DNA of 64,000 bases from Chitinophagales bacterium (GCA_019638515.1 JAHBTS010000002.1:703936-767935); one strand, 5' to 3'. Counted from the first letter of the stretch, positions 19,701 through 28,516 are shown. Notes: generated by a model from the sequence alone, not told the origin. Translations and numbers: made by a program.

Positions 19701-20522
19701 TACAGTTACAGTATCTTCAGAATAGCAGTTATAGCGATCGGTAGCTCTAAAAATATATGCTGTAGTAGTTGCCGGAGTAACATAGGCATTCTGAGTAGCT
19801 TGCCCCGAACTCCATTGGTAAGCATAAGAAGGCGATCCTAAGATGGTACGAGTTTTTAACTGCACCGTTTTATTCTCACAAATAGTAGTATCGTTATTAC
19901 CCGTTATTTGCGGACAAAGGTTTACTTCTATTAAAGAAATGCTGGTACCATCATTACACTTTTCATCGTTCCAAAACCCGTTGCTATAAATTTGCACACA
20001 TTGTTCACCATTGCTGCAAGCATAGCCATTACAGCCCACACCGCAAATTGGCGAACATTGGTAATCGTTGTTATTAGGCTCTCCGCTCGACCAGTTTTGG
20101 TATATTCCCGGAGTTGGTCCTCCGGTGGTTGGTGTCAAGAAAGGACCGGTTGAACTATCTAAAGCATAAAAAGTTGGAGCCGCCACAGAGGTTCTTTTAA
20201 TACCAATCCATATTTTACCCGCCAATGCAAAAGCATTCTGCGCATTTAGTGCATTCACCACATTCTGGTTTTCGGTAGCATCGTTCATTACCACCAAATT
20301 GGCTCCTAAAGCCTGCGCTGCTGCCTGTGCTGCTGCTGCATCTTGCGAAGTGGGATTGATAAAATACAAACTACAATCCTGCCCCTGTACATTTAACTGC
20401 GTATAACCTTGGCCTGTAAAAGTGCTTATGATTTGCTGAATGTTGCAGCCTTTGTATTGTGCAAATACTTTTAAGTTGAATAGTAGAGCTAAACAAAGTA
20501 ATTGCGTAACTTTTATTCTCAT
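16722..20522 (-). CDS. Large secreted protein with two C-type lectin domains, Ig/PKD-like and SprB-type repeats, T9SS type B sorting domain
   Basis: A 1266-residue secreted protein. It has a signal peptide (MRIKVTQLLC to KVFAQ) and two similar C-type lectin-like domains (about 17-205 and 285-470). Each carries the Ca-site motif EPN (SSGEPNNND, ASGEPNNSG) and a WND segment (WNDEKCND, WNDLACNE). At least three Ig-like units of the form CKGGSIVLNSDSTYNAYAWS follow, then SprB-like repeats (CYNVADGSIVVDASNG, CFNGSDGRLTATGVGG). The C-terminal gliding-motility-associated sorting domain reads YIPNFFSPDGDGNNEFW to VYVVRFSF, which predicts export by the T9SS. EPN usually marks mannose-type ligands in lectins; specificity here is inference. 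ATG 20522 is preferred over an upstream TTG (20549). Confidence 0.9.
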   Translation of the reverse strand: MRIKVTQLLCLALLFNLKVFAQYKGCNIQQIISTFTGQGYTQLNVQGQDCSLYFINPTSQDAAAAQAAAQALGANLVVMNDATENQNVVNALNAQNAFALAGKIWIGIKRTSVAAPTFYALDSSTGPFLTPTTGGPTPGIYQNWSSGEPNNNDYQCSPICGVGCNGYACSNGEQCVQIYSNGFWNDEKCNDGTSISLIEVNLCPQITGNNDTTICENKTVQLKTRTILGSPSYAYQWSSGQATQNAYVTPATTTAYIFRATDRYNCYSEDTVTVTVDVCPPVVGPQGCDIQLIINTFTGAGYVPLPVPGEDCSLYFINPSSQDAAQAQTAAATLGANLVVFNSATENQNVINALNANNIFGQYGGTIWIGYKRTGTNASTFYALDGSTGSFTPGAATPSLFQNWASGEPNNSGYNSCTFGCGNFTCSNQYKCSNGEQCVQIYSAGSWNDLACNETSVSVIEVNLCPEVNATFNNQTLFNLLKDTTVCAGANVVLKSNPILGSKPYTYVWTPSAKVSQNITEQILQTQQYIVKVTDRYSCYSYDTLTANVQGTFNAGFTASPATVCEGRSTFLSFNGTPSPNATFTWGLNGGTIVSGTPNGPGPIEVNWNSSGVKNITLDINDGGCTIPQATGSVTVNPNPTADAGTDMVVCSGGATVIGGVPIPNATYFWTPTTGLSDSLVANPIARDTNLTNAPKVTKYYVIVTAAGCSGIDSMQLTISPPQIEPILPASPINLCKGASVTLSSAQQFVQQMWSTMAATPTISVNQTGSYYFLGVDAQGCVWKSDTAQVTVAANPLPTTISTNGTLPVCKGGSIVLNSDSTYNAYAWSNGDATQSITVMQAGTYYLTAVDANSCEVKSNDLVITFNPNPLPIMITADGPVAFCDGGSVNLSTDSTFQTYIWTNAGSQQTINVTQSGTYHVTTTDVNNCEGLSNDIVVTVYSLPVVNLVQLRDQQCYNVADGSIVVDASNGAPVYNFVWGNGASGSSLSQLLPNTYDVTVTDNNQCTGTQSFTIQPAPVFTASIDSVKHVTCFNGSDGRLTATGVGGTPGYQYLWNNNAQTASIQRLKAGNYAVTVFDSRNCVATAQTTVTEPDEIVALPPDTTIIKVGKKQKLLVEVTPSSSNYVYEWRPQRGLSCYDCNDPIASPIQSIDYTFIVRDANGCADTLLIPFTVLADKTIYIPNFFSPDGDGNNEFWCLFADAVQSIDLKVFNRLGEMVFATNDLKQCWDGYYRGEKVDAGLYVYVVRFSFIDETWTQREGSVFVYR

Positions 20523-20659
20523 CCGTTTGTTTTTTTTGAAAGTTGCCAAAAATAGAGATTTGTTCTAAATAAGATGAAGAAGTTACAAAATTGGTTTGTC
20601 CAAAATTTTGCTTTAATAAAAACAATAAATTGCAAGTTCATTTCATTTCTTCCTATTCT

Positions 20660-22096
20660 ATGTTTCAACTACATAATGTTTTACATTATCCATTAGGTTT
20701 ACTTTTATATTTTTTATGTTGCAGTAGTGCCGTAAGCTACGCCCAATCCACACACCCGGTACTAAAAGATGCATTTGGCAGAACGCTACTATTGCATGGT
20801 TTAAATACCAGTAGCAGCGCCAAACACAGTACCGATAATCATCCTTGGATAGGTGAAGAAGATGTGCAACGCGAACAAACAGAATTTGGTTTCAACTCCG
20901 TAAGGTACCTTATTTTTTGGGGCGCTATTGAGCCGGAACAAGATGTGTACAACGATAGCTATTTGGCAGAAGTAAAAAAGCGGGTGGAATGGTACACCAA
21001 CCGAAAAATGTATGTAATTCTTGATATGCACCAAGATATTTACGGCTTTGGCGTAGGAGGCAACGGAGCACCTGCATGGGCTTCTACCCAAACTAAAATT
21101 CAAAATATTATACCCGATAAATGGGCTTGGTGGCTGCAAAACTTAGAGCCGAAAGTAAAGAAATCGTACGTTACTTTTTTTAAGTATAAAAAACGAAAAG
21201 AACTGCAAGACCACTATATGTTGGCATGGAAAAAAGTAATTGAAGTATTTAAAGATAATCCCTATGTAATTGGCTACGATGTAATGAATGAACCGCATGG
21301 CGGCAAGGTAATAAGAACCCTCTCCGGAAAGTTTGAAAAAAAGGAACTGCACGCCTTTTACAAACGAGTAATTGGCAGTATTAGAACTGCAGATACCACC
21401 CGCTATATTTTTTTTGAACCGCGCTCTTTTGGTGTAAATTTTGGAATGAAATCGCACCTGCCTAAAGTAGAAGATGCCATACCGAGCGGTACCAACAAAT
21501 TGGTATATGCTCCGCACCTTTACCTTGCATTTGTTGATATTGGCGGAAACTATTCCAAGAAATATCAAAAGAAATTGGTGAAATGGTATCGCAATAGACT
21601 TCGCGAAGCAGCTATGCACCAAACCCCAATACTTATTGGTGAATTTGGATTAAGCCCTGGCAAAAAAGATTTCGATAAATACTTACAAGACATTTTTAAA
21701 AGAGCTAATCAACACAATGTATCATGGTCTTATTGGTCGAGCGATTTGGGAGGTTGGGGACCATTTAAAAGCGATAAAACACCCTCTCCTATTATGAACG
21801 AAATTGTTGCCGTATATCCACATGCTACTGCCGGCTTACTAAAAAACTTTGAATACGATAAGCATCAAAATATCTTTCAACTTGCTTATGTAAGCGACTC
21901 CTCCATTGCTGCACCCACCGAAATTATTATTCCCAAGTTTTTATTTCCGAATGGATACGATTTTCAACTAACAGGTTTAGAAAACTGGCGGCAGGAATTT
22001 GATAGCACTTCACAAACATTAAAAATATACACCAACGAAGGTGGCAAAGAGGTAGCGGTATTCATTAAACCTAAAAGTGCACAAAACGATATGTAA
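20660..22096 (+). CDS. GH5 endoglycoceramidase-like glycoside hydrolase
   Basis: A 478-residue secreted GH5 enzyme; endoglycoceramidases cut the glycan-ceramide bond of glycosphingolipids. ATG 20660 begins a signal peptide (hydrophobic LGLLLYFLCC to SYAQ). LDMHQDIYG followed by GNGAPAWAS is the arrangement typical of endoglycoceramidases rather than cellulases. The acid/base Glu lies in VMNEPHGG (E211) and the nucleophile in LIGEFGLSP (E328). A small beta-type C-terminal domain follows YPHATAGLLKNFEYD, as in this subfamily. It is alone on the plus strand, but a ceramidase-like gene lies 10 kb away. Specificity is inferred; a related beta-glycosidase is possible. Confidence 0.8.
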   Translation: MFQLHNVLHYPLGLLLYFLCCSSAVSYAQSTHPVLKDAFGRTLLLHGLNTSSSAKHSTDNHPWIGEEDVQREQTEFGFNSVRYLIFWGAIEPEQDVYNDSYLAEVKKRVEWYTNRKMYVILDMHQDIYGFGVGGNGAPAWASTQTKIQNIIPDKWAWWLQNLEPKVKKSYVTFFKYKKRKELQDHYMLAWKKVIEVFKDNPYVIGYDVMNEPHGGKVIRTLSGKFEKKELHAFYKRVIGSIRTADTTRYIFFEPRSFGVNFGMKSHLPKVEDAIPSGTNKLVYAPHLYLAFVDIGGNYSKKYQKKLVKWYRNRLREAAMHQTPILIGEFGLSPGKKDFDKYLQDIFKRANQHNVSWSYWSSDLGGWGPFKSDKTPSPIMNEIVAVYPHATAGLLKNFEYDKHQNIFQLAYVSDSSIAAPTEIIIPKFLFPNGYDFQLTGLENWRQEFDSTSQTLKIYTNEGGKEVAVFIKPKSAQNDM

Positions 22097-22104
22097 GCAG
22101 TAGA

Positions 22105-22794
22105 TTACTGCAATGCTTCCAAGTACTTATGGATGTAGCTATCTTTTTCCTTCAACTTATATTGCTGAATATATCGAGGATGCTCTAACACAACAGTTTT
22201 ATCGAAAAGCGGTGTATCCTTAGTAAGCCGCTTAATGTAGTCTGCATTTTTCTTCCCCAATATAAAAGCAACGGAAGTTTCGGCAGCAATGCCGATATGA
22301 ACCAGTAATGATGCCATCATAAACGACTTTACAGATTCAAACAATGCTTTATCATCGTAATAATTAGCATTTAGCCATGTGTGAGGTGCTGTTTGCTTTA
22401 CAATTGCCAATGGAAAAGGTGAATTGATATAATACCTGCCATAAAACTTTTCTGCTCCGCCAAAAGCCGTAATCATATCATACATAAAAACCGATGAAAC
22501 CTCATGCGTGTGTGCCGAGTGCATGGAAATACCACACTCGCTTTCTAAACGCTTGGTATCGGTAAAAGGCACACCCGTAACGCCCGCGCCATGCCGGCTG
22601 GGATTTATACCGATAATAAGAATCCTTTTTCTTGAGTCGTTATAGTATTTCCGATAAAACTTTTCCATTACCACCATAGTTTCCGGATTATCCATATAAG
22701 GATTAAGTGCATGAAAACCCTTCGGCAACTTTCCTGAAAACTGTAATTGCTTATTGAATGAAATAACCTTGTCTGCTATCGTTAATCTATGCAT
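22105..22794 (-). CDS. SMUG2-type uracil-DNA glycosylase family protein
   Basis: A 229-residue member of the uracil-DNA-glycosylase superfamily, resembling the SMUG2/DUF4918 group. The active-site-like motif GINPSRHGAGVTGVPFTDTKRL and the C-terminal motif LEHPRYIQQYK, with the His-Pro characteristic of this superfamily, support this. These enzymes excise deaminated bases from DNA. No other repair genes are adjacent. It is convergent with the GH5 gene (8 nt between stops). Confidence 0.82.
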   Translation of the reverse strand: MHRLTIADKVISFNKQLQFSGKLPKGFHALNPYMDNPETMVVMEKFYRKYYNDSRKRILIIGINPSRHGAGVTGVPFTDTKRLESECGISMHSAHTHEVSSVFMYDMITAFGGAEKFYGRYYINSPFPLAIVKQTAPHTWLNANYYDDKALFESVKSFMMASLLVHIGIAAETSVAFILGKKNADYIKRLTKDTPLFDKTVVLEHPRYIQQYKLKEKDSYIHKYLEALQ

Positions 22795-22894
22795 ACTACA
22801 ACATTTACAAGCATCTAAGTTAAGTAAGTGTAAACTTTTACGAGTGCCCTAATTTAAAAGAATCAACCCTTAGTAAGATACACCTTACTGGTGC

Positions 22895-22936
22895 AAAAAA
22901 GAAGAGGCTGCCTTTTGGAGGCAGCCTCTTCTTTTT
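22895..22936 (-). terminator. Strong hairpin terminator for the OmpA-family gene (bidirectional)
   Basis: Twelve-bp perfect stem GAAGAGGCTGCC (22901-22912) with its complement (22920-22931) and a 7-nt loop. It is flanked by six A on the left and five T on the right, so it can terminate in both directions. It lies just beyond the stop of the OmpA-family gene. Confidence 0.92.
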
Positions 22937-22948
22937 ATGAATTACCGA

Positions 22949-24937
22949 TTATTTATCGGAACCAGCTTTGTAGCCCGGATGCGGAGAAGCCGGATTGCTT
23001 TCGCCCTTCTCATCTTCATCTGCATAACGGAATTCTACCCTGCGGCTTTGCTTACGTTCTAATTCGCTCTTACCTGCATTAGATTTTTTACCTCCTTGAT
23101 ATTTTACCAAGAAGCGATCTCTTGAAATACCATATTTCTCAACCAAGTAATCGGCAACTTTTTGTGCTCTATTCCAGGAAAGCTGCTCATTATATTTTTG
23201 ATCATTTCTGCTTTCATCGTAACCTGTAATTGCTAAGCGCATATCAGGACATTGTTGCATTCTTTCTGCTACTTGGTGTAATGAGCTTAAGTAAGCAGGA
23301 TCAATATAGTACTTATCGTTATCGAAGTAAACGCCCGGCAACTCAATCTTAGAGCAATCGCCACCGCGACCACGTCTGCGTCTAGAACCCTCTGCACCTA
23401 CACCTTCTTTTCCGCCTTTGCCATCGGCACCGCCACCAAGCATTAACATATCATCGCCCTCATCGCAGCAAGGATTTGGTGGAATTTGAGCCACACCAAA
23501 TTGATCTACCGGATAACCCGGAGGTGAATACGGTTCTTTGTCATCGCAATCAACAATACCATCTTTATCACTATCAAGTGCTACGCCTTTTACATCAACT
23601 GGGCAACCTTTCTTAGTGTTAGGCTCTTTATCCAACTTATTTGGAACACCGTCTTCATCATCATCCTTAAATGCATCTGCAATAATTTTATCGGGATTGG
23701 TTTCTGCCAATTTGCGATATACATAATCATTAGGATTTAACCACCAAAGCGGCTCTACTTTATTTCTACCTACATGGAAATTAAATCCTATAGAAGTATA
23801 AGAGATATTGTCGTTATCGCGTGTGAAACCAGGATAGTCGTCCTGTGTCCAACGATAGCCATCCAAGACATCCGTTCCTGTGATAATGAATTTTTGCTCA
23901 AGTGAAAGTGTAACCCATTTTGAAATATGGAAACCCATTCCAAAACCAAAATTAAAGGTAGGTAATAATTGATAGTTCTTGAATAATCCTGCTTTGTTTA
24001 CATCTCTGTCTGCATCAGACTCATAAGTTCCATCAAATTTTCCTTTCAAAATTTTCAAAGACTCTTTCTTTTTATCTAAACGTGCATTTACCGGAGGTGT
24101 GCCCGGAGAACCTCCAATTTGGTATATTGCCAACACATCGGTAAAATCATACATTCTTCCATTAGCATCTAAAGCATCTACTTGTGTTCTAGTAAGGGTT
24201 CCACCCACACCACCAAAGAGGTAAAAGTTTACCATGTTACGCTCTCTGTAAAAACGGATATTGCCTAAGTTTACTACTGCTTGTAATGCTACATCGTGTA
24301 CAAAAGTTCTGTAATTATAGAAGAAGTATCCTCTATTTCCCTTAGGAATTCTATTGGAGGTATCGGTACCAACCCCTGTGTAATAGTTAACATTTCCGTT
24401 GTATCTACCATTTAATGCTTGGTTGAATTTAAGGTTAAAATCCGGTTCCCAATTTAAGCCTGTCATCCAAGCAAACTGGTATTGGAAACGCAAAGAGAAT
24501 ACGTGTCCAATTGATTTTCTTATAGTTAAACCTGCGCCCCAGTTTTGCCATACTTTAGCCCAATTTGGGTTTACATCACCGCTCACAAAAGCATATCCTA
24601 AATTAATACCTATTTCCCATTGGTCACTTGGGCGAGCCGGGTAGAGGTATTTCATTTCTTTAAATGCCATTTGCTGCTTCTTTTGCTTTTTCTTGCTTTG
24701 GTAAACAGCGCTATCTAAGTCCATACGCGGCATTAACGGCTGGCTTATTGCTTTTCTATCGTTAAAATTAAATTCTTTGGCTTCCATGTCAGGCTTCATA
24801 AATTTCACCTGATTTTGGATGTCTTTTTTCTCAGCCTTTTTTGATTGCTGTGTGGTATCAGTAGTAGATTGTGCTACTGTTGCGCTTATAAAACACAACA
24901 ATAATGCCGTACTGAATAATTTGGAAAGTTTCACCAT
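22949..24937 (-). CDS. OmpA-family outer-membrane protein with TSP3-type calcium repeats
   Basis: A 662-residue outer-membrane protein. The signal peptide ends at about residue 22 (ATVAQ). A charged Lys/Gln-rich segment and a predicted beta-barrel region rich in aromatic alternating strands (about 105-410) follow. Thrombospondin type 3-like Asp-rich repeats (DDDEDGVPNKLDKEPN, DSDKDGIVDCDDKEPY) come next, then a Gly/Arg-rich linker. The C-terminal OmpA peptidoglycan-binding domain has FDNDKYYIDPAYLSSL, ITGYDESRNDQKYNEQLSWNRA and ERKQSRRVEFRY. It probably links the outer membrane to the cell wall. It is monocistronic, with its own terminator. Confidence 0.9.
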   Translation of the reverse strand: MVKLSKLFSTALLLCFISATVAQSTTDTTQQSKKAEKKDIQNQVKFMKPDMEAKEFNFNDRKAISQPLMPRMDLDSAVYQSKKKQKKQQMAFKEMKYLYPARPSDQWEIGINLGYAFVSGDVNPNWAKVWQNWGAGLTIRKSIGHVFSLRFQYQFAWMTGLNWEPDFNLKFNQALNGRYNGNVNYYTGVGTDTSNRIPKGNRGYFFYNYRTFVHDVALQAVVNLGNIRFYRERNMVNFYLFGGVGGTLTRTQVDALDANGRMYDFTDVLAIYQIGGSPGTPPVNARLDKKKESLKILKGKFDGTYESDADRDVNKAGLFKNYQLLPTFNFGFGMGFHISKWVTLSLEQKFIITGTDVLDGYRWTQDDYPGFTRDNDNISYTSIGFNFHVGRNKVEPLWWLNPNDYVYRKLAETNPDKIIADAFKDDDEDGVPNKLDKEPNTKKGCPVDVKGVALDSDKDGIVDCDDKEPYSPPGYPVDQFGVAQIPPNPCCDEGDDMLMLGGGADGKGGKEGVGAEGSRRRRGRGGDCSKIELPGVYFDNDKYYIDPAYLSSLHQVAERMQQCPDMRLAITGYDESRNDQKYNEQLSWNRAQKVADYLVEKYGISRDRFLVKYQGGKKSNAGKSELERKQSRRVEFRYADEDEKGESNPASPHPGYKAGSDK

Positions 24938-25035
24938 AAAAATAGTTACAATAGATAATTTAACGTACTTATCAGCCCAAAAATATCAAAATTGTTCAAA
25001 GCTGAAAGTTTTGAAAAAAAAGAATTAAAAAAAAA

Positions 25036-26055
25036 TCACACTACCTCCCAAGTTTGGTTGCCGGAGAGTAGTAAATTTAGACTTTCTTCTCCCTTTTGCT
25101 GCTTAGCGGCTTCAACTTGTGCTCCAATTGCCTGCTCAAAAGTAGGTTTTTCTTTTGCAAAGATAACTCCAAATGGGCGTGGGAAGTCTTCATTACTAAA
25201 AAATCGCGCCATAATTTGGGCTTTTAGAATATCGCGTTCATCGTGTATCCATAAATCGTTGGCGCTGTATCCTTCTTGTAAATTTACGACTTTGGGCTGG
25301 TAGCCATCTAAAACAATACCCAGCGATTCGCTTTCTCCAAACAGCAATGGTTTTTCGTGCTCTACAAAAATGGCACTTGCTTTTTGTGATACCTTATTTC
25401 CAAAAACCTCAAATGCATTATCATTAAAAATGTTGCAGTTTTGATAAATTTCCAGCAATGATGTGCCTTTATGTGCTGCTCCCCGCTCTAACATTCGTTG
25501 CAAATGCCGAGGTTCTTTATCCATACTTCTTGCCACAAAGCTGGCATCGGCTCCCAGTGCCAATGCTAATGGATTAAATGGATTATCTACCGTTCCCGCA
25601 GGCGAAGATTTAGTTACTTTATGAAGCTCGGAGGTGGGTGAAAATTGGCCTTTGGTTAAACCATAAATTTGGTTATTGAACAATAAAATATTTACATCTA
25701 CATTTCTTCTAAGTAAATGAATTAAGTGGTTGCCTCCTATTGAAAGCGAATCGCCATCGCCTGTAATAATCCAAACACTCAAATCCGGGCGGGCTATTTT
25801 TAAACCGGTAGCAATGGCGGTAGCTCTGCCATGAATGGAGTGCATGCCGTAAGTATTCATGTAGTAAGGAAACCGAGAAGAGCACCCTATTCCGCTGATA
25901 AATACAATTTTCTCGCGTGGAATTTTTAGCTTAGGAATGGTAATTTGTACTTGCTTTAGTATCACAAAATCGCCACAACCCGGGCACCACCTTACTTCTT
26001 GGTCGGTTTCTAAATCTTTGGCACTGTATGGTTCAAAATCAACTGCTGCTTCCAT
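25036..26055 (-). CDS. korB: 2-oxoacid:ferredoxin oxidoreductase beta subunit (KorB-like)
   Basis: The TPP-binding beta subunit of 2-oxoglutarate/2-oxoacid:ferredoxin oxidoreductase, 339 residues; with the alpha subunit it makes acyl-CoA, CO2 and reduced ferredoxin. CPGC is at residues 24-27. ISGIGCSSRFPYYMNTYG and HGRATAIATGLKIARPD are conserved. The TPP motif reads GDGDSLSIGGNH with NNQIYGLTKGQ. The partner korA is not on either side. Instead the ATG lies 1 nt after the stop of a B12/GTPase protein, so the two are tightly coupled. Confidence 0.9.
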   Translation of the reverse strand: MEAAVDFEPYSAKDLETDQEVRWCPGCGDFVILKQVQITIPKLKIPREKIVFISGIGCSSRFPYYMNTYGMHSIHGRATAIATGLKIARPDLSVWIITGDGDSLSIGGNHLIHLLRRNVDVNILLFNNQIYGLTKGQFSPTSELHKVTKSSPAGTVDNPFNPLALALGADASFVARSMDKEPRHLQRMLERGAAHKGTSLLEIYQNCNIFNDNAFEVFGNKVSQKASAIFVEHEKPLLFGESESLGIVLDGYQPKVVNLQEGYSANDLWIHDERDILKAQIMARFFSNEDFPRPFGVIFAKEKPTFEQAIGAQVEAAKQQKGEESLNLLLSGNQTWEVV

Positions 26056-26056
26056 T

Positions 26057-27448
26057 TTACTTTTCTCCTAATAAATCTATTGTTCCTTTTAGTTGATACA
26101 ATTTTTGTGCAATGATACTTTGCTCGTCTGTCCATTCATCGTATTGCTCTATAGTTTCTGCTATTTCTGCAAGGTAGCGTGTGCGCTGTGCCGGAATAAT
26201 TGCCTGGGTTAAATCTGTGCCCTTTGCTGCCGGTTGCAATTCTCCCCAATTTGCGTTTGTTTTACGTTGTATGGTGCGTACAATACATTCAAACAAACGG
26301 TTTACACCTGCATCGTTGAACTTAGATGCCACCGTACCCACAATAGGCAACTCTTCGTTTTGAGCCTGAAAAAGCATGTGGTTTCGTTTGTATTGCTTGC
26401 ACACATCGTTCAGTGCATCTAAAGCGCCCGACTTATCGAATTTATTGATGGCTATTACATCGGCATAATCGAGCATGTTTATTTTTTCCAACTGCGAAGC
26501 TGCGCCATACTCTGGCGTCATTACATACATAGACACATCGCAGAATTGCAAGATAGAAGCATCGCTTTGCCCTACCCCTGCACTTTCCAAAATAATAAAA
26601 TCGAACCCGGCTGCCTTGCACACATCTATTGCCTGCATTACATATTCGCTGAGAGCCTTATCGCTTTCGCGCGTGGCCATAGAGCGCATATAAGCTCTCT
26701 TATTAAAAATGGCGTTCATTCTAATACGATCGCCCAGCAATGCGCCTCCGGTTTTCTTTTTACTTGGATCTACAGAAATTACAGCAATAGTTTTATTGCG
26801 GTAGTTCAATAAGAAACGTCTTACAATTTCATCGGTTACACTCGATTTTCCCGCACCGCCAGTGCCTGTAATACCCAACACAACTGCATTTCCCGAAATA
26901 TTTCCATTCATTGACTTCTTAACTTGATCAAATGCTCCATTCTCTGCTGCGGTAATGGCTTGTGCAATGGCTTTCCAATTTGCAGTGCTCCAATCGGTCT
27001 TTGTAAATGAAGTATCGGTATGAGCGTTGCTGCTTGCTGCGTTTGCAATTACATCTGCAATCATGCCTTCTAAACCCAACTGCCTGCCATCGTCTGGCGA
27101 ATATATTTTGGCTATGCCGTAAGCGTGTAACTCCTCAATTTCTGAAGGAAGAATGGTTCCTCCGCCTCCTCCAAAAATTTTGATGTGGCTGCATTCGTAT
27201 TGTTTTAGCAAATCGAACATGTATTTGAAAAACTCTATGTGCCCGCCTTGATAGCTTGTAATGGCAATAGCATCGGCATCTTCTTGTACTGCGGCTTCCA
27301 CAATTTCTTGTGCACTGCGGTTGTGCCCCAGGTGTATAACTTCTGCGCCTTGTGCCTGCATAATTCTTCGCATAATATTGATGGCGGCATCGTGGCCATC
27401 AAAAAGCGAAGCGGCTGTTACTATTCGAATTTTTTTTTGCTTTTCCAT
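26057..27448 (-). CDS. IcmF-like cobalamin-binding/MeaB-type GTPase protein lacking the mutase domain
   Basis: A 463-residue protein equal to the N-terminal part of the fused isobutyryl-CoA mutase IcmF. Residues 1-135 are a B12-binding domain with LFDGHDAAINIMRR (the DxHxxG motif, here ending in Ala; H19 is the expected cobalt ligand) and VIHLGHNRS. Residues about 185-410 are a MeaB/ArgK-type G-protein chaperone: P-loop GTGGAGKS (195-202), SVDPSKKKTGGALLGDRIRM and NKFDKSG. A helical tail ends in YQLKGTIDLLGEK, where IcmF would continue into about 600 residues of mutase barrel. Here a stop occurs and korB starts 2 nt later. It probably serves a mutase subunit encoded elsewhere. Confidence 0.82.
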   Translation of the reverse strand: MEKQKKIRIVTAASLFDGHDAAINIMRRIMQAQGAEVIHLGHNRSAQEIVEAAVQEDADAIAITSYQGGHIEFFKYMFDLLKQYECSHIKIFGGGGGTILPSEIEELHAYGIAKIYSPDDGRQLGLEGMIADVIANAASSNAHTDTSFTKTDWSTANWKAIAQAITAAENGAFDQVKKSMNGNISGNAVVLGITGTGGAGKSSVTDEIVRRFLLNYRNKTIAVISVDPSKKKTGGALLGDRIRMNAIFNKRAYMRSMATRESDKALSEYVMQAIDVCKAAGFDFIILESAGVGQSDASILQFCDVSMYVMTPEYGAASQLEKINMLDYADVIAINKFDKSGALDALNDVCKQYKRNHMLFQAQNEELPIVGTVASKFNDAGVNRLFECIVRTIQRKTNANWGELQPAAKGTDLTQAIIPAQRTRYLAEIAETIEQYDEWTDEQSIIAQKLYQLKGTIDLLGEK

Positions 27449-27487
27449 CTTACTTTCTTTTCAAAAATTAGCAATGTAATTTTAAAT

Positions 27488-28408
27488 TCAATTCATGGTG
27501 AACCCTCTTAGAAACATGGCTATATCCATTTTTTTCTTTCCTTCTAATTGCACTTCCAGCAGGTGTAAAAATCCATTGGCACAAGCTACCTTTAAATACG
27601 TTTTTTCATCAGAAAAAATTTCGCCCGGTAAATATTGATGTTCTTGCAGTTCAATTTCCGATAAAAACACCTTCATTATTTTTCCTTTAAAGTGAAAAAA
27701 GGCAGCCGGGTAAGGACTCAATCCCCGCACAAAATTGTGCAATTCCTCTGCCGTATAGTTAAAGTTTATTTCGCAATCGGGCTTGAAAATTTTAGGAGCT
27801 TTGGGGGCATCTATAATGTGTGCTTGTGCAATAGCCGGATAACTATTAGCAGCCACTGCATCAATAGTTTTTCGCAATACTTGTGCGCCTAAATACATCA
27901 ATTTTACATAAAGTGTTCCCGCTGTTTCTGATGGAGCAATTGCTATTTCTTCTTGAAAAATGATATGACCGGTGTCTATTTCGTGTTGTAAAAAAAAGGT
28001 GGTTACACCAGTTTGGGTTTCGCCATTGATAATTGCCCAATTTATTGGGGCGGCACCTCTGTATTTGGGCAATAGAGAGGCATGTAAATTTATGGAGCCT
28101 AAGCGCGGCATATTCCAAACCACTTCGGGCAACATGCGGAATGCCACTATAACAAACAAATCTGCCTGCAAGGTGCGGAGTTGTTCCACAAAGGATTCGC
28201 TCTTCAGTTTATCGGGCTGCAGTACTTTTAATCCATGTTTGAGTGCGCACTGTTTTACTTCGCTTTGGTGCAGTTCTAACCCTCTGCCTGCCGGTTTATC
28301 GGGCGCGGTAACTACTGCTGCCACTTCGTGCGAAGAAGTAAGTAGCGTTTCTAACATTGGCACTGCAAATTCCGGTGTGCCGAAAAATACCAATCGTAAT
28401 TTTTGCAT
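27488..28408 (-). CDS. fmt: Methionyl-tRNA formyltransferase
   Basis: Fmt formylates initiator Met-tRNA with 10-formyl-THF. The 306-residue product opens with LRLVFFGTPEFAVPMLETLL and contains the formyl-donor segment HASLLPKYRGAAPINWAIINGE, the active-site GVTTFFLQHEIDTGHI and a C-terminal tRNA-binding OB-type domain. ATG 28408 is preferred over a longer frame (28459) because the extra residues do not match the family. It sits in a minus-strand run with sugar-nucleotide and B12/GTPase genes; no def is adjacent. Confidence 0.95.
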   Translation of the reverse strand: MQKLRLVFFGTPEFAVPMLETLLTSSHEVAAVVTAPDKPAGRGLELHQSEVKQCALKHGLKVLQPDKLKSESFVEQLRTLQADLFVIVAFRMLPEVVWNMPRLGSINLHASLLPKYRGAAPINWAIINGETQTGVTTFFLQHEIDTGHIIFQEEIAIAPSETAGTLYVKLMYLGAQVLRKTIDAVAANSYPAIAQAHIIDAPKAPKIFKPDCEINFNYTAEELHNFVRGLSPYPAAFFHFKGKIMKVFLSEIELQEHQYLPGEIFSDEKTYLKVACANGFLHLLEVQLEGKKKMDIAMFLRGFTMN

Positions 28409-28516
28409 AACAGAATGCGATGTTAGGCAAAAAACAAAAACAAAATGGTTTGTTACCATTCTTTTTCAAGTAACAACAGCAGGATGCGGCTCTAATTAGC
28501 AGCCGTGCTGCCTACT

